From Streptomyces sp. NBC_00224 (GTDB lineage: Bacteria; Actinomycetota; Actinomycetes; Streptomycetales; Streptomycetaceae), in contig NZ_CP108107.1 in NCBI RefSeq assembly GCF_041435195.1, positions 62,001 through 126,000 on the forward strand: a DNA stretch of 64,000 nt, written 5' to 3'. Below the pieces are notes generated by a model. The model was not told the origin of the DNA and made no database searches. It saw nothing but the letters and a program-made list of their open reading frames with translations. Position numbers and translations under genes: made by a program. Within the stretch, counting starts at the first letter, position 1; the number at the start of each line of letters is the position of its first letter. Shown piece by piece: positions 16,586 through 24,926 of the stretch.

Positions 16586-17458
16586 ATGCCACCCAGTCAG
16601 CGTTCCCGATCCCGTGGCGGGTCGGCCGGGCCTCCCGAGACGGAGGCGATCAGAGACGCCGTGGCGCGGCGCATGAGCTTGCTGCCCGGCGCCGGGCTCC
16701 TGGTCGTCGCGGCGCTCGCCACCCTGTTCGTCACGGCCGTGCAGTTCTCGCCCCTCATCCAGGACTTCCTCGACTTCGGTGCCGGGGTGCTGGCCCTCGT
16801 GTCGCTCACCTCGGCGGTCATGTGGGGCCTGGTGGCTCCCGACCGCAAACTCCTCTACTCCGAGCACCGGTTGTTCACCCAGCGCGTCCACCGCGTGCTC
16901 GCGGTCGCCGGTCTCGCCTTCCTCGCCCTGCACATCTGGATCAAGGTCGCCCGCGACCGGGTGTCCGCGTCCGCCGCGGCCCTGCCGTTCACCGACTCCT
17001 CGCAGCCCGTCCTCGTCGGCCTTGGCACGCTGGCCGGCTACACGTTCGTGGGGGTGGCCCTCACCGGGGCGGCGCGCAGCTCGTTCACGTCTCCGCAGCG
17101 GTCCCGGATGTGGCGGGTGCTGCACATGTCGGCGTACCTCGGCTGGGGCGCCGCCCTGCTCCACGGGCTCAGGGCGGGGCGCGAGGCGGCGGACTGGGTG
17201 ACGTTCTCGTACACCGCCTGCGTCGCACTCGTCGCCGTCGTGCTGCTGCTGCGGTCACGAGCCGGCACCGGTCTCGACGGTCAGAAGCAGCCGCGGCGCG
17301 AGGCCCGGGCAGCGGCGGCACCGCCGTCGTCGCCGTCACCGTCGCCACAGCAGCCGACGCCCGCCTACGCACCGCCGACAGCCCGGGGCCCGGCTCCCGG
17401 CGGCGCCCCCACGCAGCCGATCCCCTCGCGTCTGGTCTATGAGAGGCGGTCGGAATGA
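16586..17458 (+). CDS. six-TM bis-heme b protein, ferric-reductase/NOX-like membrane domain
   Basis: This 290-aa protein has six predicted membrane helices and a short Pro-rich cytosolic tail. Helix 3 carries His102 and His116 (H-x13-H, 'VHRVLAVAGLAFLALH') and helix 5 carries His180 and His193 (H-x12-H, 'LHMSAYLGWGAALLH'). The same spacings bind the two haems of NADPH oxidases and ferric reductases (in NOX2 H101/H115 and H209/H222). The C-terminal FAD/NAD(P)H dehydrogenase domain of those enzymes is absent; the next gene, overlapping by ATGA, encodes a NuoF-like dehydrogenase. It should carry electrons from the cytosol to the cell exterior. A two-haem b561-like protein is the alternative. Confidence 0.85.
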   Translation: MPPSQRSRSRGGSAGPPETEAIRDAVARRMSLLPGAGLLVVAALATLFVTAVQFSPLIQDFLDFGAGVLALVSLTSAVMWGLVAPDRKLLYSEHRLFTQRVHRVLAVAGLAFLALHIWIKVARDRVSASAAALPFTDSSQPVLVGLGTLAGYTFVGVALTGAARSSFTSPQRSRMWRVLHMSAYLGWGAALLHGLRAGREAADWVTFSYTACVALVAVVLLLRSRAGTGLDGQKQPRREARAAAAPPSSPSPSPQQPTPAYAPPTARGPAPGGAPTQPIPSRLVYERRSE

Positions 17459-18906
17459 GCCTGGTCCAGCCCGACATCATGTCCTTCGGGCCGCCCACCC
17501 TCCTCGCGGGGCTGGAGAAAGCGGAGCGGATGGACCGCGACCAGCATCTCGACGTCCACGGTCCGCTGAGACTGCTGCGCACCGACGACCTCGTGGAGCT
17601 CGCGACCTCCATCGACCTGCGTGGGCGCGGCGGCGCGGGATTCCCCTTCGCGCGCAAACTCCAGGCCGTGATGAAGTCCGCGGCGGCCGGCACCGACAAG
17701 CCCGCCGTGATCGTCAACGGCAGTGAGGGGGAGCCGAGTTGCCTCAAGGACACCGCCCTGCTGCTGCGCGCCCCGCACCTGGTGATCGACGGGGCGGAGC
17801 TGGCGGCGGCGGCCATCGGCGCGGACCAGGTCGTCCTCGGCGTGACCCGCCCCGACGTCGAGAAGGCGCTGGTCGACGCGCTGGCCGAGCGGGGTCCTTC
17901 CACCATCGACATCGCGGCCCAACGGCTGCCGGAACGCTTCGTCACCGGCGAGAGCACCGCCATGACCAACGGGCTGAACAACGGCCAGGCGCTTCCCACC
18001 GGGCGCAAGGTCCGCACCAGTGAGCGCGGGCTCGACGGTGTGCCGACCCTGTTCTCCAACACGGAGACCTTCGCCCAGCTGGCCGTCGCCTCCAGGCTCG
18101 GTGCGGCGGGCTACCGCAGGACCGGTCTGGCCGAGGAGCCCGGAACCGTCCTGCTGACCATGTCCGGCTCACTCGTCGTGGAGTGCCCCACCGGGGTTCC
18201 GCTGAACTACGTGCTGGAGATGTGCGGCATGGCGGCCGGGCAGGGCGTCCTGGTCGGGGGCTACCACGGCCTGTGGCTCGACCCGATGGCCGCACAGCAG
18301 GCGCTGGTCTCCCGGGAGTCCATGAAGTCCCTGGGGGCGACGCTCGGAGCCGGGGCCGTGCTGCCGCTGCCCGAGGACACCTGCCCGGTGGGCGAGGTCG
18401 CGCGGGTGGCCCGGTGGATGGCCGGCGAGTCGGCGCAGCAGTGCGGCCCGTGCGTGTGGGGGCTCGCCCGCCTGGCCGACGAGCTGGCCGCGCTGGCGGG
18501 CGGCGGCGGACTGGCTGCGTACGACGCGGTGTTCACCCATATCAAGGGGGTCGTGGGCCGGGGCGCCTGCAGCCATCCGGACGGCACGTCCAAATTCGTC
18601 GCCTCCGCGCTCTCGATCTTCGGGGACGATGTGGCCCGGCACGTCCAGTCGGACGGATGCGGGCGGCCAGTCCTGGGCGTGCTCCCGCTGACGAACGAGG
18701 AGGCGGCGAAGAACCAGAGCCTGGTGGTGGACTGGACGCTGTGCCGGGGCCACGGCCTGTGCGCCGACGTCCTGCCCGAGGTCGTCCAGCTCGGCCCCGA
18801 CTCCTATCCGGTGTCGCCCAGGATGTCGCTGGGTGCGGAGTACCGCGAGGACGCCCTCAAGGCTGTACGCCGCTGCCCTGCGCTCGCCCTGCGCATCGAG
18901 GCCTGA
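17455..18906 (+). CDS. NuoF-like NADH dehydrogenase fused to a C-terminal [3Fe-4S]-type ferredoxin
   Basis: This 483-aa protein shows the NADH-binding 'RGRGGAGFP', the FMN-binding 'VNGSEGEPS' and the Fe-S region of complex I NuoF. The usual E-S-C-x-x-C-x-x-C reads ESAQQCGPC (residues 325-333), so the first Cys is Ala; Cys330, Cys333 and a distal Cys372 ('RGACSHP') remain. The last 65 residues form a ferredoxin of the P450-redox-partner type: Cys430-x5-Cys436 and Cys474-Pro. Predicted flow is NADH to FMN, Fe-S, ferredoxin and then the membrane haems of the preceding gene. It is cytosolic and translationally coupled to that gene. Confidence 0.88.
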   Translation: MSLVQPDIMSFGPPTLLAGLEKAERMDRDQHLDVHGPLRLLRTDDLVELATSIDLRGRGGAGFPFARKLQAVMKSAAAGTDKPAVIVNGSEGEPSCLKDTALLLRAPHLVIDGAELAAAAIGADQVVLGVTRPDVEKALVDALAERGPSTIDIAAQRLPERFVTGESTAMTNGLNNGQALPTGRKVRTSERGLDGVPTLFSNTETFAQLAVASRLGAAGYRRTGLAEEPGTVLLTMSGSLVVECPTGVPLNYVLEMCGMAAGQGVLVGGYHGLWLDPMAAQQALVSRESMKSLGATLGAGAVLPLPEDTCPVGEVARVARWMAGESAQQCGPCVWGLARLADELAALAGGGGLAAYDAVFTHIKGVVGRGACSHPDGTSKFVASALSIFGDDVARHVQSDGCGRPVLGVLPLTNEEAAKNQSLVVDWTLCRGHGLCADVLPEVVQLGPDSYPVSPRMSLGAEYREDALKAVRRCPALALRIEA

Positions 18907-18951
18907 GCGCGGGACGCCGGCCGGGGCCGGGGCCGGGAGCGGCCTTCGGCC

Positions 18952-19446
18952 TCATCCCACGGCGCGGTAGATGTCGATCAGCGTCCGGTAGCGCGCGCTC
19001 TCCACGAACGGGGTGGGGGTGTAGACCCACCCGCCCATCGCCGCGGCCGGACTCCGCGCCAGATAGGTGTGGACGTCCGCGACCCACCGGTGGACGTCGG
19101 ACTGTACGCGCACGTTCCTGCCGAGCTGGACGTCGGCCTCCGTGCGGTCCTTGCGCCACTCGCGCCGCGCAAGGCTGTTCGGCCCGATCATGTACCGGAA
19201 GTCGTGCTGGGCGAACGCCTTCCAGGTGTCGTCCGTGGTGACGACACCCGGCATGTCCGTACGGGCGGGGGAGTAGAAACTCGTCTGCAGCGCGCAGATC
19301 TCGGGGATGTCCGAATGGCGTACGAGTACGCGCGCGCGGAGTTTCATGAAATCCTCGTTGCGCATTCCGGCTATGAGTCGGTAGAGGTGGGGCTCGAAGA
19401 CTGCTACACCAAAAGATTCCGATGGCGGTGCGGGAATGACGGACAC
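18952..19446 (-). CDS. phospholipase A2-like protein, no signal peptide
   Basis: This 164-aa protein has 'AGMRNEDFMKLRARVL', 'FAQHDFRYMIGP' (catalytic His-Asp dyad of prokaryotic PLA2) and 'TEADVQLGRNV'. These match in order the two PLA2-like proteins at 37502 and 38324. Unlike them it has no signal peptide and lacks the Cys just before the dyad, so it is probably cytosolic and may not keep the usual disulphides. The GTG start at 19446 is chosen for its strong AGGAGAGG site; the frame is open upstream. It follows the membrane sigma factor gene on the same strand. Confidence 0.7.
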   Translation of the reverse strand: MSVIPAPPSESFGVAVFEPHLYRLIAGMRNEDFMKLRARVLVRHSDIPEICALQTSFYSPARTDMPGVVTTDDTWKAFAQHDFRYMIGPNSLARREWRKDRTEADVQLGRNVRVQSDVHRWVADVHTYLARSPAAAMGGWVYTPTPFVESARYRTLIDIYRAVG

Positions 19447-19574
19447 GCTGCTCGCCTCTCCTGAGATCCCGGGGGAAACAATTCCGTACCGAAAATCTTG
19501 CCCCTCCGTTGTATCGGACCGGGTGTGGTACCGGAAGCAATTGCCTGAAACTGTATGCTCCGTTGACAAGGCGT

Positions 19575-20615
19575 TCAGTTGTGCTGTCGCTGTCGGTCAA
19601 TCAGGTCGCTCGTGGTCGCCGTGCCGGACTCCCGGTGACCGTCCGCCCATACAGAGGTCACGAGGGCGCCGAGAATGACGCCAACGGCGAAACCGGCGAT
19701 GACGAGTCCCAGGCGTTTCCGCAGGGCGACGAGTGGTCCGGCGGCCTTCGGTCCTTGGTCATGAGCGGTTCTCGCCTGCTGGATCGCGCGTTCCAGGAAA
19801 GGCGGGTCGGAGGAGGGCGACATGACGGACGCTTTGAGGGTGGGGTATTCAAGGGTCGGCCACCAGCCGAGGAGGCGCCCGGGCAGATGCGAGGTGAGGC
19901 GGGCGTCGAGATGCGCGACGTCCTGGTACACCTCGTAGCAGCTCTCGCACGCATAGGCATGATGAAGAGGGGTCGGGCTGTTGGGCTGGACCGCCAGCGC
20001 CTGGATGGCGTCCCGGCATTCCGGAAGGACGTCCAGCCGCCCCAGATAGAGCGCCATGCGGCCGTAACGCAGCGAGCTCAGCGTGCCGGCGCGGGTGTCC
20101 TCGATCGCGCGCTGGTCGATGCCGGTGATCCGCGAGGCGAGCAGCGGCTCGTCCCGGTCGAGGACGGTGTGCCACAGCAGGCAGCGGGCGTCCCGGGAGG
20201 ACTTCTCCCAGGCCAGCGTGAACTGTTCTCTCTCCTGCAGGGGCCACGGTGCGCCGGCGGCCACCCACTCGCGAAAACGCGGCGAGAACCCTTCGCCGTC
20301 CTGTGCGCACCTGCGTACGGCGAGGGTACGGACGCTGTCCATGAGCTGGAGGCGCAGGGATCCCGCCAGATGGTCCTTCGGGCGTTCCTTGCCGATGAGC
20401 CGCTGGAGCGTTTCGGTGAATGCCTGGAGCGTGAGTTCGTACGCGTCCAGTGAGGTCCGGGCGCAGGTGAGGGCATAGGCGAATACGGCCGGATAGTGCC
20501 GGTGGTAGAGAGGCCTGAATTCGGCGGGGTGGCCCGCACGCACACGCGACATGAGGATGTCGTCCGGTGCCCGTGCGGAGGCAGCGGTGGATTTCTCGTT
20601 CAGGGTGGAAACCAT
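19575..20615 (-). CDS. ECF-like sigma factor fused to zinc-finger and C-terminal transmembrane helix
   Basis: This 346-aa protein has region 2-like helices ('SRVRAGHPAEFRPLYHRHYP', 'AYALTCARTSLDAYELT') and a region 4-like helical segment ('LLASRITGIDQRAIEDTR'). A Cys pair 'HAYACESCYEVYQDVAH' resembling the zinc-finger of anti-sigma factors follows. A single membrane helix close to the C-terminus is 'LGLVIAGFAVGVILGALVTS'. Start chosen at MVSTLNEK with GAGGAG upstream. Sigma and zinc-finger/TM anti-sigma parts are normally separate proteins, so this looks like a self-sequestering, membrane-tethered regulator. Release by proteolysis is an inference. Confidence 0.75.
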   Translation of the reverse strand: MVSTLNEKSTAASARAPDDILMSRVRAGHPAEFRPLYHRHYPAVFAYALTCARTSLDAYELTLQAFTETLQRLIGKERPKDHLAGSLRLQLMDSVRTLAVRRCAQDGEGFSPRFREWVAAGAPWPLQEREQFTLAWEKSSRDARCLLWHTVLDRDEPLLASRITGIDQRAIEDTRAGTLSSLRYGRMALYLGRLDVLPECRDAIQALAVQPNSPTPLHHAYACESCYEVYQDVAHLDARLTSHLPGRLLGWWPTLEYPTLKASVMSPSSDPPFLERAIQQARTAHDQGPKAAGPLVALRKRLGLVIAGFAVGVILGALVTSVWADGHRESGTATTSDLIDRQRQHN

Positions 20616-20935
20616 CGGATTCTCCTCTCGCGCCCGGGAACTGCGGTGCGGGCTGAGGCATGGGGATCGCTCACAAATTACAAGGACGCGGGCCCGCCCA
20701 CGGCGAAGGGGGAGTGCCTTCGAGGTGCCTCGGTGCGGCCCGCCCCCCGGGATCGACTCGCGCGGGAGGCCGGGCGGCGCCGCGTCGGCCGCGCACAGCA
20801 CGAGGCTGCGGACGTTTGGCAATCCGCGAGCAAGGGAGTACGAGAACTTTTCCGGTTTCCCAAAAGGCCTTTACGGGGTGCGTATCGAAGCCGGAGAGTC
20901 TGAGAGCCGGCTCTTCCGAACGAAAGGCCTGTGCG
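20616..20935. other. divergent intergenic region (320 bp)
   Basis: This region separates the membrane sigma factor gene from the RsbW-like ATPase gene. It should hold both promoters. A GTTT (about 20812) and GAGTAC pair loosely resembles a stress-sigma promoter but is too weak to call. No convincing small gene was seen. Confidence 0.4.
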
Positions 20936-21367
20936 ATGGGGTTACTGGAGGATATGAGCAGCCCCTACACGTTCCGTGTGCCGGAGGGCCGGGAGACAGT
21001 GCGCCGCGCACGCCGTCGAGTTGTCGGGGTCGCGCGCGCCAGAAGGTATCCGCTCGACGAGGAGTTGATGTGTTGTCTGGAACTTCTGGCAAGCGAACTG
21101 ATAATGAATGCCGTTCAGCACGGCGGAGGGCCGAACGAGGTGTCCGTCTCCTGGACCGGAGCCCGGGTGCGGGTCGAGGTCAGTGACATCGACCCCACCG
21201 ACACGAGGCCGGAGCCGGCGGGCCCGGAGGACGAACACGGCCGGGGGCTCGTGATCGTCGACGCGCTGGCCGACGCCTGGGGGAGGCGGCGCCACCGCCT
21301 GGGCAAGATCACGTGGTTCGAACTGGGACCCGCGGCTCCTCGCGCCACGGGCGCGCGGGCCTGCTGA
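20936..21367 (+). CDS. RsbW-like ATP-binding (HATPase_c_2) protein
   Basis: This 143-aa protein has the N-box 'LLASELIMNAVQHGG' and G-box 'EDEHGRGLVIVDALADAWG' of the anti-sigma/serine kinase family. There is no membrane segment. Starts at 20936 (AAAGG eight bases upstream) or 20954 (GGAGG only two bases upstream) are both possible. Proteins of this type phosphorylate anti-anti-sigma factors or bind sigma factors. Its divergent position next to the unusual sigma gene suggests a regulatory link, but no STAS partner lies beside it. Confidence 0.82.
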   Translation: MGLLEDMSSPYTFRVPEGRETVRRARRRVVGVARARRYPLDEELMCCLELLASELIMNAVQHGGGPNEVSVSWTGARVRVEVSDIDPTDTRPEPAGPEDEHGRGLVIVDALADAWGRRRHRLGKITWFELGPAAPRATGARAC

Positions 21368-21589
21368 GGCCACCCGGTGACCGGGCCCGTGAGCCCGTAC
21401 GGGCCTTGTTCCCGCCCCTTTCAGACTCCCTCGCCTCCCCACGGGCGAGGGGCCCGGTGCGGCTGTTGAAAGGGTCGGCCGCACCGGATGCCCGAGGGCA
21501 GGCCCCCGCCTATCCCGCCCTGCTCTCGGGCTCCACTGCGCGTCCCGCCGCTTCCCCCGCCGCACCCCACCACCGAGGAGGATCCTGTC

Positions 21590-22273
21590 GTGATGTTCCG
21601 CCGCACCACCACGGCCCCCAGGGGGCCGTCCGCTCCCGGCCGTGAACTCCAGATACCCAGGCCCCTGGTGACCGGGGTGATAGTCCTGGGACTGGCCACG
21701 ACCGTTTCCGCACTGCTCTTCCCGGTGAAACCGTTCGCCGAGGCCCGCCAGGGGATCGGGGTCGCCCCCGCGTCCGCGCTGGCGGACGACGGCCGAGGTG
21801 TCGTCAACACGGCCCAGGGGCCGCTCACTCCGGCCGACCGGGAGTTCATGCGGAAGATCGCTCTCGCGGGTCTGTGGGAGCTGCCGTCGGGCCAGCTGGC
21901 GCAGAGCCGCAGCAGCAGCCCCTCGGTGAAGGAGGCGGGCATGCATCTGCTCATGGGGCACCAGGACCTGAACAACACCGTGGCCCAGGACGCCCAGCTC
22001 CTCAACGTTCCACTCCCCGTTGAGCCCAATACCCAGCAGAAGGGATGGCTGGCCCAGATGAACGCCGATCAGGGGCAGGCCTTCGACCGGGACTTCGCCA
22101 ACCTGCTGCGCAGTGCGCACGGGAAGGTGTTCCCCCTCGTCGCGGAGACGCGCGCCAAAACACAGAACAGCCTGGTCCGCGCGCTGGCCGATCAGGCGAA
22201 CACCACCGTCCTCGACCACATCGGCATGCTGGAGAAGACCGGCCTTGTCGACTTCCCGTCCATGGCCAAATGA
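21590..22273 (+). CDS. DUF4142 (ferritin-like) membrane-anchored protein
   Basis: This protein of about 227 aa has an N-terminal membrane helix (about residues 22-44, 'PLVTGVIVLGLATTVSALLF'). An extracytoplasmic helical DUF4142 domain follows: 'LTPADREFMRKIALAGLWEL', 'AGMHLLMGHQDLN' and 'TTVLDHIGMLEK'. The family adopts a ferritin-like four-helix bundle; its biochemical role is unknown. The GTG at 21590 fits GGAGG better than the adjacent ATG at 21593. It leads a possible operon with the two genes downstream. Confidence 0.82.
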   Translation: MMFRRTTTAPRGPSAPGRELQIPRPLVTGVIVLGLATTVSALLFPVKPFAEARQGIGVAPASALADDGRGVVNTAQGPLTPADREFMRKIALAGLWELPSGQLAQSRSSSPSVKEAGMHLLMGHQDLNNTVAQDAQLLNVPLPVEPNTQQKGWLAQMNADQGQAFDRDFANLLRSAHGKVFPLVAETRAKTQNSLVRALADQANTTVLDHIGMLEKTGLVDFPSMAK

Positions 22274-22291
22274 GCGGGCCCGAGGCCCGAC

Positions 22292-23596
22292 ATGATCAGA
22301 ATCAGCAGGCTTCCCTGGGAAGCCGAAGCCGAAGCCGAAGTCGAAGCCCCGCAGGACCGCGAGCCGCCGCCGCGCGAGCCGTCGTACCGCGAGCCGCTGC
22401 CCCCCGTCCCGCCGTACCGCCCCGACGGGCCGACGCCCGTACCCCTGAACGGCGGGCGCCCGGCACGTCCTGAGCGGCCGACGGGCCTTGAGAGCCCGTC
22501 AGGCCCTGAGTGGCCCGCAGGCCCCGAGCGGCGGCCGACCGGTCTGGTGCCGGTGCCGCCGGTCCCGGTCCCGGACCCGGTCCGGTTGCCCCGGATCCGG
22601 GCGGCGGAGCCGGAAGTCGTCCGGCGCATGCCGTCACCCGTACTGCTGGCAGGCCCCGCCGGTCCCGCCGCCCTCGACCTGGGCGGTGCCGGGCCCAGCG
22701 TGTCCGACTGCCTGTACTGGCTCTACCGGATCAAGCAGCTCGTCCACTTCGCGGAGGACCTGCACGCACGCCTGCGCGGCGTTTCGATGCCCGCCCATCA
22801 GGGCGGAGACCGCCGGGGCGGCGACCTTCTGCGTGCCTGCGGCGCCGGTACGGCCCACGCGGCCCAGGTGCTCGCCGCCGCCATCCAGGAAGCGGTCCCC
22901 ACTCCCGGCAGGCTGCCGCGCCCGCGCCCGCAGCAGGCTCCCATCGCCCACCGGGCCTGGGTCGAGGCCGTGTGCAGTGTGCACGCCGAGCACGCGATCT
23001 GCCGCGAGCTGGTCGCCAGGGCGCCGCAGCACCAACTCGTCCACGGCATCACGGAGTTGGCGCACCGCGCGGAGCAGGAGTTCCGCAAGATGGCGGGCAC
23101 CCCGTCGTTCGCCTCCTGGTACGAGAGGGCGGACCCCCTGTACCGGTCCTGGATCGGCGGCACGCTCAGGGGCACGGCCCAGCCGCCCGCCCTCTTCCCC
23201 GACCGCACCGCGCTCTACCGGGCCCGGCCGGAGCTGGCGACCGGCTGGGACCTCGACGGCTCGGCCGAGCGGGGCGGCGACGGGCTGCCACTGGGGAGCC
23301 TGGAGCGGTACGTCTCGGACGAGCGGGGGGACGTGTGGGCCATCGTCCTGGCGGCGCCCGGTCACGTGGACGACCCCCGGGACTGGCCCGAGCCCTCGGG
23401 CGCGGTGATCGCCGCGCACACCGGCCCAGGACAGCCCCCCACCCGGTGCTATCTGCTGGCGGACTCGATCGTGCCGCGGCAGGCCCTGACGCTCATCGGC
23501 CCGGGGCAGGGGCGCGACCAGTTGGAGCACGTCGCCTCCTCCGTGGCCGCGTTGCGTTACCCGCCGTCCATTCCATCCCTGGAGGAACGTCCATGA
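22292..23596 (+). CDS. hypothetical protein with acidic/Pro-rich N-terminus
   Basis: This 434-aa protein has residues 1-110 disordered and rich in Glu, Pro and Arg. About 140-300 is helical ('CLYWLYRIKQLVHFAEDLHA', 'LVHGITELAHRAEQEFRKMA'), and the C-terminus is mixed alpha/beta. No signal peptide or known motif is visible. It lies 18 bases after the DUF4142 gene and overlaps the protease gene by four bases (ATGA), so it is probably made together with both. The function is not recognised. Confidence 0.7.
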   Translation: MIRISRLPWEAEAEAEVEAPQDREPPPREPSYREPLPPVPPYRPDGPTPVPLNGGRPARPERPTGLESPSGPEWPAGPERRPTGLVPVPPVPVPDPVRLPRIRAAEPEVVRRMPSPVLLAGPAGPAALDLGGAGPSVSDCLYWLYRIKQLVHFAEDLHARLRGVSMPAHQGGDRRGGDLLRACGAGTAHAAQVLAAAIQEAVPTPGRLPRPRPQQAPIAHRAWVEAVCSVHAEHAICRELVARAPQHQLVHGITELAHRAEQEFRKMAGTPSFASWYERADPLYRSWIGGTLRGTAQPPALFPDRTALYRARPELATGWDLDGSAERGGDGLPLGSLERYVSDERGDVWAIVLAAPGHVDDPRDWPEPSGAVIAAHTGPGQPPTRCYLLADSIVPRQALTLIGPGQGRDQLEHVASSVAALRYPPSIPSLEERP

Positions 23597-24732
23597 GGCT
23601 CGTCTGGCGACGGCCGGCGGTCGCCGTCGTACTCATCACGGTGCTGGCGCTCACCGCCGTCGCCTGCGGATCCGGGCAGCGGGACGGCCGGGCCGGCGCG
23701 GCTCCCGCCGCCGGGCCGACGCGGCCCGCGGACCTGGAGCGGTGGAAGGACGGCGGCTGGAAGGACTGGGATCCGGGCCAATGGCTGCGCGCGGCGGAGG
23801 ACTTCTTCAATCCGGTGATCGCGGGGCTGTGGGGGCCGGACCGCATGCGTACCGCCGGCGGGTCCGCGAAGGCCGTCGACGGGAGGATCGCCGACGGCGG
23901 GGTCTCCGACCCGGAGCCCGCGCCGGTGGTCGCCAAGGCCGCGAGTCTCCCGTACCGCCAGAACGCGGCCCCCGTCGGGAAGATCTTCTTCGACACCCCG
24001 GAGGGGACGGCCGTGTGCTCGGGCACCGTGGTGAAGGACCCCGCGCATCCGGGGCGGTCCGATCTCGTGTGGACGGCGGGCCATTGCGTCCACGCGGGCA
24101 TGGAGGGCGGCTGGTTCCGGAACATCGCCTTCGTCCCGGACTTCAACGACACGGCCGCTGCGTCGACGGCGTCCGGGGCGTCCGACTTCTCCGGCACTCC
24201 TCAGGGCGCGACCGGCGTGACACCGCTGGGAACCTGGTGGGCCGACGGGGCGCAGACCTCGCAGCAATGGATCGACACCGGGAGAAAGGTCGGCGGCGCG
24301 GGCGCACCGTTCGACTTCGCCGTACTCCATGTGCGGCCCGGCCCGGGGATGACCACGTCCCTGGAGGAGGCCGTCGGTTCGGCGGCACAGGTCGATTTCA
24401 ACGCCCCCCAGCCGAACGCCACCCCCTCCATCCAGGCCATGGGCTATCCGGCCGCGGAGCCCTTCGACGGCACCCGCATGTTCGGGTGCGTCGGACCACC
24501 CGGCCGCCTCTCCGTCAAGGCCGACCAGCCGACGATGTACCGGATCGGCTGCACCATGACGGGCGGCTCCTCCGGCGGCGGCTGGTTCGCCCAGAAGGCG
24601 GGGGGAGAACTCTCCCTGGTCTCCAACACCTCCATCGGCCCGGAGCCGGCGTCCTGGCTGGCCGGGCCGCATCTGGGACCGGAGGCGCGCGGCGTCTTCG
24701 AGGCGGTGAGCGGCCGTTTCGCCGGTCCCTAG
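23593..24732 (+). CDS. trypsin-like (V8/glutamyl-endopeptidase-like) protease lipoprotein
   Basis: This 379-aa protein has lipobox 'LTAVACGSG' with Cys near residue 23, a linker, and then an S1-fold protease. The catalytic set is 'VWTAGHCVHAG' (His), 'FDFAVLHVRP' (Asp) and 'MTGGSSGGGW' (Ser). The G-S-S-G-G active site and the long insertion after the His are typical of secreted V8-like actinobacterial peptidases. It should be anchored to the outer face of the membrane. Translation is coupled to the hypothetical gene upstream. Confidence 0.87.
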   Translation: MRLVWRRPAVAVVLITVLALTAVACGSGQRDGRAGAAPAAGPTRPADLERWKDGGWKDWDPGQWLRAAEDFFNPVIAGLWGPDRMRTAGGSAKAVDGRIADGGVSDPEPAPVVAKAASLPYRQNAAPVGKIFFDTPEGTAVCSGTVVKDPAHPGRSDLVWTAGHCVHAGMEGGWFRNIAFVPDFNDTAAASTASGASDFSGTPQGATGVTPLGTWWADGAQTSQQWIDTGRKVGGAGAPFDFAVLHVRPGPGMTTSLEEAVGSAAQVDFNAPQPNATPSIQAMGYPAAEPFDGTRMFGCVGPPGRLSVKADQPTMYRIGCTMTGGSSGGGWFAQKAGGELSLVSNTSIGPEPASWLAGPHLGPEARGVFEAVSGRFAGP

Positions 24733-24926
24733 GGATACGGGCAACAGGCATACGCATACGGCGACTTGTATGCGTGGCCGGCGCACGAGGCACACCGAGG
24801 CACTCCGGCGGATCTTGGTTCTTCGAGGCGATGAAGATTCCCTGGGACAAAGGCACTTCGGGCGCGAACGCGCAATGCGCGGCGCCTTTCATGGCCGGTT
24901 CAGAAAGCTCTCTTCCGTGTTGGGTG

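Noticed and set aside
20812..20850. GTTT plus GAGTAC as a stress-sigma promoter before the RsbW-like gene
   Set aside because: The spacer and the -10 box deviate too much from GTTT-N14-16-GGGTAT to support a call.
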